Below, piece by piece: positions 1-8,744 of a stretch of 64,000 bases of DNA (its first letter is position 1; each line of letters begins with the position of its first letter). The notes beneath the pieces were generated by a model. That model searched no databases. It was not told the DNA's origin and saw nothing but the letters and a program-made list of their open reading frames with translations. Source of the DNA: Saccopteryx bilineata (lineage: Eukaryota; Chordata; Mammalia; Chiroptera; Emballonuridae); the NCBI RefSeq assembly GCF_036850765.1, contig NC_089491.1, forward strand, positions 182,941,520-183,005,519. The letters are read 5' to 3'. A program made the position numbers and the translations under genes.

Positions 1-1
1 A

Positions 2-1124
2 AATCAGCAGGGATAGATAGAGCTTCCTGACTCCCGGCTCTATTTATCCCAGGGAATAGTAAGAGAAATAGTAGGAGATATTCATACTAGTACTCATCTA
101 GGACAAAACAAGCTAGAACAACTTATCAGGAAGTATTATGTAGGGCCCAACATCAGGGATATTGTCCACTCCATTGTCTCGAGGTGCAGCATCTGTGCCA
201 GAGTAAATGCACAGAATAAAAAGCTACCCCCCCCCTTTGTGAGGTATCTGGAGAAAACTCCAGGAGAACTGTAGGAAATAGATTTCACAGAGATGACCCC
301 TAGGAAGTCAGGTTATAAGTATCTATTAGTATTAGTAGACACCTTCTCAGGATAGGTGAAAGCATTCCCCACGCGAGGAGAGGCTGCTTCCACAGTCTGC
401 AAAGTCTTATTAAGGGAAATCATACCTACAATAGATATAGCATTCCCCTAGCCCTAGGATCAGACAATAGACCTGCATTCATATCCAGGATATCTCAAGA
501 ATTATCCACTAAGTTAGGTATTAATTAGAAATTGCATTGCATTTATAGGCCCCAAAGTTCAGGACAGGTAGAAAGAATGAACAGGAATCTGAAGGAAACT
601 ATAATTAAGCTGAGAGGGGAGACCGGCGAAAACTGGGTTGAGCTCCTCCCTTTTGCCTTTTTAGAACCAGATGTACCCCCTATCTCAATAAATGGACCCC
701 TTATGAAATCTTATTTGGGCAACCTGTGTCCCTTGTACCTCAATTGACCAGAAGGGAACTAGAGATTTCTAATCATAATTTCCTCAAGTCCTTGCAGGCC
801 CTGCAACACATCAGAAGTGAGGTGCAGGCCCTCCAGAGATCAGCCCAATCGAATGCGGAACACAGCTCCCGACTACTGGAGCCACCGGAGCCTGGACAGT
901 AGGTGTGGATTCTCAACCACAGAGGGGGCAACCTTAAGCCGCGGTAGAATAGAACGTTCCAGGTGACCCTGAGTACACCCACAGCTATTAAGATAGCTGA
1001 AAAGCCCTACTGGATCCACCTCTCCCACGTGAAGCCGGCCCAACCACCCAACGAAGGATCTCGGAGATGGCAAGTCAAGCAGACCCCTGGAGAGCCTCTA
1101 AAGCTCACTTTCTCCTCCACTTAG
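2..1124 (+). pseudogene. Endogenous gammaretrovirus-like pol, integrase region (broken)
   Basis: Conceptual translation gives a retroviral integrase. The zinc-binding pairs are visible: His codons at 83-85 and 95-97 (H-X3-H) and Cys codons at 185-187 and 194-196 (C-X2-C). The catalytic triad is also present: Asp at 281-283, Asp in a GSDN context at 463-465, and Glu at 571-573, with exactly 35 residues between the last two, as in retroviral integrases. A C-terminal GPY/F-like part follows at about 940-1045 (YWIHLSHVK). In the family this enzyme joins viral cDNA to host DNA. The copy is dead: frame changes occur between 283 and 463 and near 690-700, and TAG stops lie at 14, 272, 353, 526, 900 and 945. 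The window starts inside the gene, so gag, protease and reverse transcriptase are out of view. The gammaretroviral assignment is an inference from the integrase tail and the envelope downstream. Confidence 0.85.
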
Positions 1125-2108
1125 GACTAATAACTTTTTATTGTTTACTTAGTAAGGGACTAGAGTTGCAGGAATAGGTTTTAATCAGGACAGCAGATAG
1201 CACAGTTATAGCACAGAATAACACCTAGGAAAGGAACCTGCTACCTCCTGGCAAATTTCACCTTAGGTAATTCCAATTACAGTGACTATTGCCTTAACCA
1301 AGAAACCCTACCTGCCACCCTAGAGGGCCCAAAAGTAACGAAGGCACCTGAAGGACTATAGTTTGTGTGCACTCAAGGTATCTTCAAGTGTATAGTCCCC
1401 ACTCATCCTGAACTTTGTGTAAGTGCTTATATTATTCCACAGGTATATCTGTATGGGGGAAACCCCAAATTTCTTGTTGCTCCCCCGAGGCGGGCAAAAC
1501 GAGCTCCACTCCTTACTCCTATCATAGCTACCATAGGAATTGTAGGGTCAGCAGCAGTAGGGACAGCATCCCTCATTCAAGGGGAACTTACCCTCAGACA
1601 GCTATCCAAGACATTCTCCAAAGATATTACGCTTCTCCAAAACCAGGTAATATACCTCGAGAAGCAAATAGACTCCCTAGCCGAGGTAGCCCTTCAGAAT
1701 AGGAGAGGGCTAGACCTCCCCCTCCTTGAGCAAGGAGGACTGTGTGCTGCTTTAAGAGAAGAATGTTGTTTTTATGCTAACCACTCTTGAGTAATTAGAG
1801 AGAATATCAAGATACTTGCAAACAGATTAAAGAATAGGAACCTAGAAGAAGACAGCCCTAGCTAGTATGCCTCTATGTTCAAGACTTCTCCTTGGTTAAC
1901 TACTCTCATATCTGCAATTGCTGGACCCCTCCTATTATTCTTATTGGCTCTTACCTTTGGACCAATAATCCTTAATAAGCTCCTTGCATTCATAAAGAAG
2001 AGGGTAGATGTAAAAAAGTTAATGGTTCTGTCCCAACCTTACACCATTCTCCCCACTGATGAAGAATCAAGGTTTGATTTATGCCCAAAAGAGATGGGGG
2101 GATGTTAG
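1125..2108 (+). pseudogene. Endogenous gammaretrovirus-like env, SU mostly deleted, TM largely readable
   Basis: The envelope normally binds the receptor (SU) and fuses membranes (TM). Only about 370 bases separate the end of integrase from the SU/TM junction, so most of SU is missing. From about 1359 to 2108 one frame runs through the end of SU, a furin-type RAKR site (about 1495-1506), a hydrophobic fusion-peptide-like segment, a heptad region, the LQNRRGLDL-type segment and a C-X6-CC motif (about 1743-1772), which is the gamma-type TM hallmark. A membrane anchor follows at about 1905-1990 with a short tail. The frame is interrupted by TAG at 1359, TGA at 1788 and TAG at 1863. The gene is non-functional as seen, and I infer no host role. 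Confidence 0.85.
2087..2102 (+). promoter_or_regulatory. Retroviral polypurine tract
   Basis: A 16-base all-purine stretch apart from one T, AAAAGAGATGGGGGGA, lies immediately before the TG that opens the LTR. This is the expected place and composition of the plus-strand primer. The env frame ends within a few bases of it. Confidence 0.8.
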
Positions 2109-2579
2109 ATTCGGGGAGGTGTGCTGTGGCTGCCAGAGTGTAACATTTTGGAGCAGGAACAGGGAATGCTGATAGGGCCCTGCTGTGGCTGCCAGAGTGT
2201 AACTATTGAAGGAGCAGGAACAGGGAGTGCTGATAGGGCCCCTGTGAGGCTGAGAACAAAGAAGTTTATGTTTAAAATTTGCCACTAAGCTAAACCCGGC
2301 CCCTGTTGCTATGCTTCGACCCCTGTTGCTATGCTGCATGCGACCTCCCTAGTGAATAGCTAACTGCCACATCTGCTTCTGTATAATGCTTGCTCACTTA
2401 GAATATATAAGGACCTACCTGTAAATACCAGGTGCGACTCTCGTTTGCAGCTCCTTGTGAGTACGGTGTCTCCGGACATCTTGGGAGTTCGCCCCTGCAC
2501 AGGTTAAACTGGCCAATAAAGTAACATCTAAACTCCTGAAAGTCTTTGACGTTTGTTCTCGTACCCGGTGGATGCAACA
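2103..2579 (+). repeat. 3' LTR of the gammaretrovirus-like provirus
   Basis: The 477-bp element opens with TGTT directly after the polypurine tract and closes with AACA, the standard short inverted ends. U3 carries two tandem copies of a unit of about 59 bp (2122-2180 and 2181-2240). A TATA-like TATATAA lies at 2404-2410 and AATAAA at 2515-2520. There is also a small duplicated CCCCTGTTGCTATGCT-type motif at about 2299-2335. The 5' LTR lies outside the window, so neither the target duplication nor the insertion age can be read. Confidence 0.85.
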
Positions 2580-3245
2580 CCAGTTAAAGATGTAGACCTG
2601 GGGAACTAGACTGGAAGAGAAGTCTCCCAAAGGAAGCATCATGGAAATAAATAAATAAATAAATAGGAGAAATTAACAGCCCTGTATGTCCATCCCCACC
2701 CCATATCCCACAGACAAGTCTTAACCAACCCTATAAAGGAATACCTTAAATGCCACACTGATTGGCAGCATGATTTATAATGCTAATTTAGAAAACAGTT
2801 TGTCATTTTCTCTCATAGTTTTTTTTTTACAGGATATTTCATGCTAATAAATTGTGAATTACTCCCAGCTACTCTTTCTTCCATAGAAATATGTCCTTAG
2901 AATCACAATACAGTATTGTAGAATCAGAAAAGACTCTAATTTCCAAATAATACAGCATGACTTTCCCTTGTCTTTGAACCTTAGGTGCAAGAAAGTGAGT
3001 TAATTATATTCCTCAGTTCATAGCATTGTAAAGCCTCTCTCTTGTTTTAGTTTAAATTCCAATTTATTTCTAATCCTCCCTTGTCACATTGTCCCCCACT
3101 CCTAAACTGCTTGCTATACATCCTTAAATATGCCCATATCTATATAAAAATAATAAACTTGTATGAATGTGTTTATTTTATAAAAACGTGTTACACTATG
3201 CATCTCATATTTTCTTTTTTAAATTTCTTAACACCTATCAAGGTT
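2580..3245. other. No gene; unassigned A/T-rich DNA
   Basis: After the LTR there is a short (AAAT)n run at about 2645-2665, then A/T-rich DNA with no long open frame, repeat head or RNA-like structure that I can recognise. Confidence 0.6.
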
Positions 3246-3505
3246 CTTTTTTAATTTATTGATTTTTATTGATTTTAGAGAGAAAGAGGAAGGAAAGGAG
3301 GAAAGGAAGAAGAGGGGGAAAGGAGGGAAGGGAAAAGAGAAGAAAGGAGAGGGAAAGAGAGACATCGATTTGTTGTTCTACTTATTTATGCATTCATTGA
3401 TTGATTCTTGTATGTGCCCTGACTGGGACCTGAACTAATAATGTCCTGAACTGGATACAACCTTGGTGTATGGGGATGACATTCTAACCAACTGAGTTAT
3501 TAATA
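3246..3505 (-). repeat. Old tRNA-derived bat SINE (VES-like), minus strand
   Basis: Read on the plus strand it starts TTTATTGATTTTTATTGATTTT, passes a purine-rich GAAAGGAGG-type tract (about 3275-3362), then ACATCGATTTGTTGTTC, and ends with a degenerate tRNA-like head (GTGCCCTGACTGGGACC to AACCAACTGAGTTA). This order is that of VES-type SINEs in reverse complement. It is diverged, and I found no clear target duplication. Confidence 0.75.
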
Positions 3506-4458
3506 TCTACTCATGTTGCTCTACTTATATCTACTTTGTTGCTTTGAAGTATTCTTGTTAAGTATACATCGTGCACACTTACTTAGTTTAGTAGTCAGAC
3601 ATCTTTGTTGCCTCTCTCAAGTACACTTCCAACACCACCAAAATAGAAAGATGACAGAGAAAGATAATCACCAAATCTATTCCTTTACCTTCATTAGAGT
3701 TTTTCTATGGGGTATACCTAGGCCGAGGTGAGTAGTCATTGAGCATATGCTAACATAATTTCACTAAACACTACCAGATTGCTTTACAAAATGACTATAT
3801 TCCCACCAGTAAATGAGTGAGGAAAAAAAAGTGCTTGGGTGTTTTGTTGTTGTTGTTGTTGTTGTTTTTCTGTCCCAGGTACTCTTCATATATTTAGAAT
3901 TTCTTACCTCTCTTCCCCACCCTGTGGATCAACACTCTTCAAATTAAGTTTTAAAAAGAAGAAAAGAAGGAGGAGAAGGAAGAAGGAAAGGAGGCTTATT
4001 TTAGAAAGCACAAGGTCAACAGCCAAGATGTAGTAATTTGGGTAGAATAGGAGATAAAATATGCTATAGTTTACAAAGGCTCAGCCAAGGAATAGACTGT
4101 TGGAAAGCTAAAAGATACAATGTTGGAATATGATGTGTTTTCTATGGAACACCCTATTTTCCTTCACAATCAGTTACATCTGATACAAATCGGTTCTGCT
4201 ATTGGTACCCTGTGTGATCCAAAATGACACCCTTGAGACAGAAAACAAACAAAATCTCCCATTCAGAGATCTGTTGACTCAGCCTGGGAAACTTTCCACT
4301 ATTATCAAGTAATAAAAACGGGGGAGGGTGAAATTTGAGTTCTTAGGTCCTTAGGATTTTCATCAGCCCTATAGAAATCTGTCTGAAACCCCTTTAAAAA
4401 CCAGCAAAGTCAGTGCAATATCCTGTATCAGAGGCTGAAAACAAGCTTAAAACAAACT
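3506..4458. other. No gene; simple repeats only
   Basis: A (TTG)n microsatellite occupies 3841-3866 and a purine-rich AAG/AGG run about 3953-3990. Small open frames here show low-complexity sequence with no recognisable domain. Nothing else is identified. Confidence 0.6.
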
Positions 4459-5192
4459 TTTTTTTTTTTAAATAATTTTATTTTTTTAATGGGGTGACAT
4501 CAATAAATCAGGACACATATATTCAAAGATAACAAGACCAGGGTATCTTGTCGTTCAATTATGATGCATACCCGTCACCCAAAGTCAGATTGTCCTCTGT
4601 CACCTTCTATCTTGTTTTCTTTGTGCCCCTCCCCCCTCCCCCCCGTAACCACCACACTCTTATCAATGTCTCTTAGTTTCACTTTTATGTCCCACCTACG
4701 TATGGAATAATGCAGTTCCTGGTTTTTTCTGATTTACTTATTTCGCTTCGTATCATGTTATCTAGATCCCACCATTTTGCTGTAAATGTTCCGATGTCAT
4801 CATTTCTTATGGCTGAGTAGTATTCCATAGTGTATATGTGCCACATCTTCTTTATCCAGTCATCTATTGACGGGCTTTTTGGTTGTTTCCATGTCCTGGC
4901 CACTGTGAACAATGCTGCAATAAACATGGGGCTGCATGTGTCTTTACGTATCAATGTTTCTGAGTTTTGGGGGTATATACCCAGTAGAGGGATTGCTGGG
5001 TCATAAGGTAGTTCTATTTTCAGTTTTTTGAGGAACCACCATACTTTCTTCCATAATGGTTGTACTACTTTACATTCCCACCAACAGTGGATGAGGGTTC
5101 CTTTTTCTCCACAGCCTCTCCAACATTTGCTATTACCTGTCTTGCTAATAATAGCTAATCAAACAGGTGTGAGGTGGTATCTCATTGCTGTA
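4459..5192 (-). mobile_element. 5'-truncated L1, minus strand (ORF2 C-terminus and 3'UTR)
   Basis: The poly-T at 4459-4470 marks the 3' tail. The reverse strand then reads the same G-rich 3'UTR as the full-length L1 in this window, and 4685-4954 encodes the last 89 residues of ORF2 ([12 protein letters not shown] and SEISKSEK motifs), nearly identical to the same part of the element at 10.9-18.7 kb. Homology stops near 5190. The flanks AAAACAAAC (about 4449) and AAAACCAAC (about 5194) may be a target duplication with one mismatch. Confidence 0.9.
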
Positions 5193-5299
5193 AAACCAAC
5201 TATTAAATAGACAAAGTTAACAGCTCCAAATCCTGATACAAACACTTCTATGATCTCAGGCGTATTCATTTTGTTTGTATTTATTATTACTATTATTCT

Positions 5300-5615
5300 G
5301 TGAGCACATCAAGCATCCTAGGGTCTCTTGCTTCTTACTGTGCCCTGAACTTTTTATCCCCACATATTCATATGGCTGACCCCTGGCTTTGCTCCCGTGC
5401 CAGTTTAGCAGAAAGGGCTTCCCCACCACTCTTTGTAGCACTGTACCTCACACTCTGCTCTTTTATCTTTCAAAGCACTTAATCTCAATCTTCCCACTGG
5501 ATTATCAACACCATCAAAGCAGGATTTTGTTAGTTTCTTTCACTATGCTATTACCAGCATCTAGAATGATGTCTGGCCCAAAAAGGTACCTAAATATTTG
5601 TAGATCAAATCAATT
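5300..5615 (+). repeat. L2 LINE remnant, 3' end, plus strand
   Basis: The order of short matches fits the 3' end of L2: a pyrimidine-rich tract with CACTCTGCTC, then a stretch ending CCAGCATCTAGAATGATGTCTGGC before AAATATTTG. The sequence is strongly diverged. Open frames across it are incidental. Confidence 0.55.
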
Positions 5616-5639
5616 TAGATTATGAGAGATACTGAAGGT

Positions 5640-5825
5640 CAAATAATGAAAAAAAGAGTTCATTCTCTGCCTGCTTGGAGTTCACACTCTTGTAGGGGGA
5701 ACAGACCAATAGGCTGTAAAAATTGCAAAGCTCAGGTCTTCTGTCTCAGCTCTTTCCAGTGCCATGCAGAACAAGGTACAAAAGATGGCGTTCAATTATT
5801 TAGAAACAGCTAAGAGAAGGCATTA
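5640..5825 (-). repeat. Probable L2 remnant, minus strand
   Basis: TTGGAGTTCACACTCTTGTA resembles the reverse complement of the conserved segment near the L2 3' end. The rest is too decayed to align by eye. Confidence 0.35.
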
Positions 5826-5989
5826 GTAAGCATGAGGAAAGAAAGCTGAAACTTCGAGTGAGTCACCTTTTTCCATCATGTATTTTCAAAGCCTTTCTCT
5901 GGTTTTGTTGGAGACCCATCCAGATCAGAGGCCACAGAAGTAGCCATGAGGGTTCTCCAGAGATTTTAGTCTTCTGAAAGCATTTTCAG

Positions 5990-6361
5990 TGGCATTATTT
6001 TCTGTTTCCATTCAATTTAATTTTCTCCCTTCAATACTAATAGCAGAATAAACACAGGCTGTTCAGCCCACTTAACAGGCAAGGCAAATGCTGCTCCTTC
6101 AGATAGTTTCATCACAGACCCTCTGGTCATCCACCCCAAACTGCCCACTTGCCTGGCTTTATCTTCATGATACTGTGCAACCACTTCATTGACTCTTGCT
6201 CCAGATTTTAACTTCTCCAAAGCTGCCATGATTTTTCCATGTTTTTCACACAGAATGTGTCTGACCCATGTTTCAGTGCCACCATCTTTGGGACCCTGAG
6301 ACTTCTTGTCAGAACTATTACTCCAAGAGGCTGCTCCCCCACTTTTTCCTTTGAGCAGCAT
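5990..6361 (-). pseudogene. PIN4: PIN4 (parvulin-14, peptidyl-prolyl isomerase) processed pseudogene
   Basis: The minus strand from 6361 down to 6017 is open for 114 codons from an ATG and clearly resembles PIN4: [12 protein letters not shown] at the start, then [38 protein letters not shown] and AAFALPV. PIN4 is a small prolyl isomerase linked to ribosome biogenesis and mitochondria. The copy is intronless, lacks about seven residues in the basic N-terminal tail, and has lost the segment between PVF and the C-terminal end, with the rest altered. The family protein is about 131 residues. The frame is intact, but the deletions remove part of the parvulin fold, so an active enzyme is unlikely. 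A poly-A tail is not obvious. Retrocopy is my preferred reading, with L1-driven origin inferred. Confidence 0.85.
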
Positions 6362-6399
6362 CTTCAGAACTTGACACTGAACTCTGAACTGTAGTGGTT

Positions 6400-7017
6400 T
6401 CTGTACGTTAAGTTGTACTTTTTATATATGAAATAGTTTTTAGATTTTTAATAAATTATAACAGTAGTGATTTAATCGATGCCATAAATTTACACATAAC
6501 ATAACTTTATGTATAGTTTAACAATGGGTACAGAACTGATAATTTGGAAATATTCTAATGGTTATATAACTTGTCCTCATTAAGTCATGATGCTGCTTTT
6601 CTAACAGAATGAAAGCAGTTATCTACCAATTCTTGCTAGAACTGTGATAGTGTTTAGCAAGCAAGTTAGAACATAAAGCTTCAGTCTGTATACATTGGAG
6701 TACAAATATTCTATTTTGTATTTTAAGCCAGACTCTCCTTAACTAATCTTGAAGGAAGTGAAAGGAACTGAAGTTTTAAACATCGTCCTAGAACTTAATT
6801 GAGAGAAAGATACAGGGTGAAAGTTGCTTTGAATGTGAAGTTGGGCTGATCATGTAATTTACTCTCTAGAAGCCTCTGTTCATTCCCATTGACTGACAAT
6901 GTGGTCTGACACAAGAGAAATCCAATTAAACAGGCTGGTTCCTGCGCTGAGAGATTAGGGATCCATACCCTACGACTGCAGAAATATTGAGCTTATTTTG
7001 ACTTGTATAATATTGGC
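6400..7017. other. No gene recognised
   Basis: A/T-rich DNA without a long open frame or a known repeat head. Its right edge abuts the first copy of a local duplication at about 7018. Confidence 0.55.
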
Positions 7018-7178
7018 CTAAATATGAATGAATAAAGAAATATAGAAATATTTTGCAAATAATCCTTACTAGATATTTATTTTCCCCTGTATACTTCAGT
7101 TCCTGGGAACCATAAAAGACACTGCTAAGCAGCAGTCTTTTAATCCTAAACTCTTGAAGTGAGGAAAATAATATCAGT
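7018..7178 (+). repeat. Local duplication, copy 1
   Basis: The stretch from AAATATGAATGAATAAAG through GCAAATAATCCTTACTAG, CCCTGTATACTTCAG and AGCAGTCTTTTAATCC to GAGGAAAATAA matches 8594-8742 in the same order and orientation, at roughly four-fifths identity by eye. It is not a family I can name. Confidence 0.7.
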
Positions 7179-7364
7179 TAGTTTTGCACAATTATTATAA
7201 AATATACTGAATTGTTATTAGTATTCTGTACAGTTATTATGGAATTATTTTTATTTATGTTTTGATTATAATCATATCTTTAACATAATATATCCAAACC
7301 TTTATCAATTTAATGTTGTCAATATGAAAATTAATGAAATACTTTACAACCTTTCATTTTTCCC

Positions 7365-7705
7365 TAACTGTATTAAAATATAATTGACTAATAAAATTAT
7401 TGTAAGATATTTAAAGTGTATAATATGATGATTTGTATATGTATATATACCTTGTAAGGATTTCCCCCATCCAGTTAATTAACACATCTATCATCTCACA
7501 TATTTACCTGGATTTGAGGGGTGAGAGAGAGTGTAAAAATATTTTAAGTTTTACTTCTTTAGCAAATTTAATTTATACAATACAGTGCTATCAGCTATAG
7601 TCACCACATCATACATTAGATCTTTAGACCTTATTCATCTTATAACAGAAAGTTTTTGCCCTTTACCAACCTCTCTCTATTTTCCCCACCAGCCAGCCAT
7701 GAGTT
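7365..7705 (-). repeat. Old L1 (L1M-type) 3' end, minus strand
   Basis: The run from AATTGACTAATAAAATTATT through TAAAGTGTATAATATGATG to TACATTAGATCTTTAGACC and CTTATTCATCTTATAAC fits the reverse complement of old mammalian L1 3' untranslated regions. No ORF remains. Confidence 0.65.
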
Positions 7706-8166
7706 GTTTTGAAAGTCTCAATTGAAATGTTCCCTGGTAAGAAGTCAGATCCTCAGATTTCTCTATTTACTTGTGAGTCACAAACCTCTCCTGTTTTTAT
7801 GCAAAATAGAACAAATAAGTTACTACATACTTAAAACACCATTAAGCTCCTTCCTCTTCAGAAGTTTTCCTGATATTTTTAACTTTCTAACAATATGTTT
7901 CTCTCTCCTTTGCTGCTCCTATTTTGCATTGTGGATAAAGGAATCAATTGCACTTATTTCCACCATATATAATTTTCAGAACTAACAAAGAAATTTTTTT
8001 CTCTTTTTTAGATTAAATACATGTGTTATGATTATAAAATTATTTTCTGATTGCCATATTTATACTCAGATGTGAAAGACAAATCTGCATGCCCCTTGGT
8101 TATGTTTGGTTTTGAATGGAGCACGCACTAGAATCACAGACAACAGGGACCACTGAGCATGTTCAT

Positions 8167-8544
8167 CAGCTCCCCCCTAACTCAGCCCACCAGCTCCCCC
8201 CAATTCAGCCCACCAGCTCCCCCCAATTCAGCCCACCAGCTCCCCCCTAACTCAGCCCACCAGCTCCCCCCTAACTCAGCCTACCAGCTTCTCCCTAACT
8301 CAGCCCACCAGCTCCCCCCTAACTCAGCCCACCAGCTCCCCCCTAACTCAGCCTACCAGCTTCTCCCTAACTCAGCCCACCAGCTCCCCCCTAACTCAGC
8401 CTACCAGCTTCTCCCTAACTCAGCCCACCAGCTCCCCACTAACTCAGCCTACCAGCTTCTCCCTAATTCAGCCTACCAGCTCCCCCCTAACTCAGCCTAC
8501 CAGCTCCCCCTAACTCAGCCTACCAGCTTGCCTCCCCAACTCAG
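8167..8544. repeat. 24-bp minisatellite, about 16 units
   Basis: Tandem units of CCCACCAGCTCCCCCCTAAC + TCAG. Two main variants are present: A (CCCACCAGCTCCCCCC...) and B (CCTACCAGCTTCTCCC...). Reading left to right the middle of the array goes A A B A A B A B A B, so the units are arranged in higher-order blocks. The 24-bp period keeps an incidental open frame (8159-8557) that reads as repeated PNSAHQLP; I do not treat it as a gene. Confidence 0.95.
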
Positions 8545-8593
8545 CCTAAATCCATAAACTTTTGATACCATTTTGCTCATGGTAGCTAGTGAT

Positions 8594-8742
8594 GTAAATA
8601 TGAGTGAATGAAAGAACATAGAAATAGTTTGCAAATAATCTTCACTAGAAGTTTATTTTGCCCTGTATACTTCATCTCCTGAGAGCCATAAAGGACCACA
8701 GTCTTCTAATCCCGAGGTCTTAAGGAAAATAAATGTCAGCAT
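8594..8742 (+). repeat. Local duplication, copy 2
   Basis: Partner of 7018-7178, same orientation, about 1.57 kb away and just downstream of the minisatellite. Shared blocks include GCAAATAATC, CCCTGTATACTTCA, AGCCATAAA, CAGTCTTCTAATCC and AAGGAAAATAA. Confidence 0.7.
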
Positions 8743-8744
8743 TG

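Noticed and set aside
8159..8557. 132-codon frame with PNSAHQLP repeats, or a CRISPR-like array
   Set aside because: It is a 24-bp minisatellite with no unique spacers; the frame stays open only because 24 is divisible by three.
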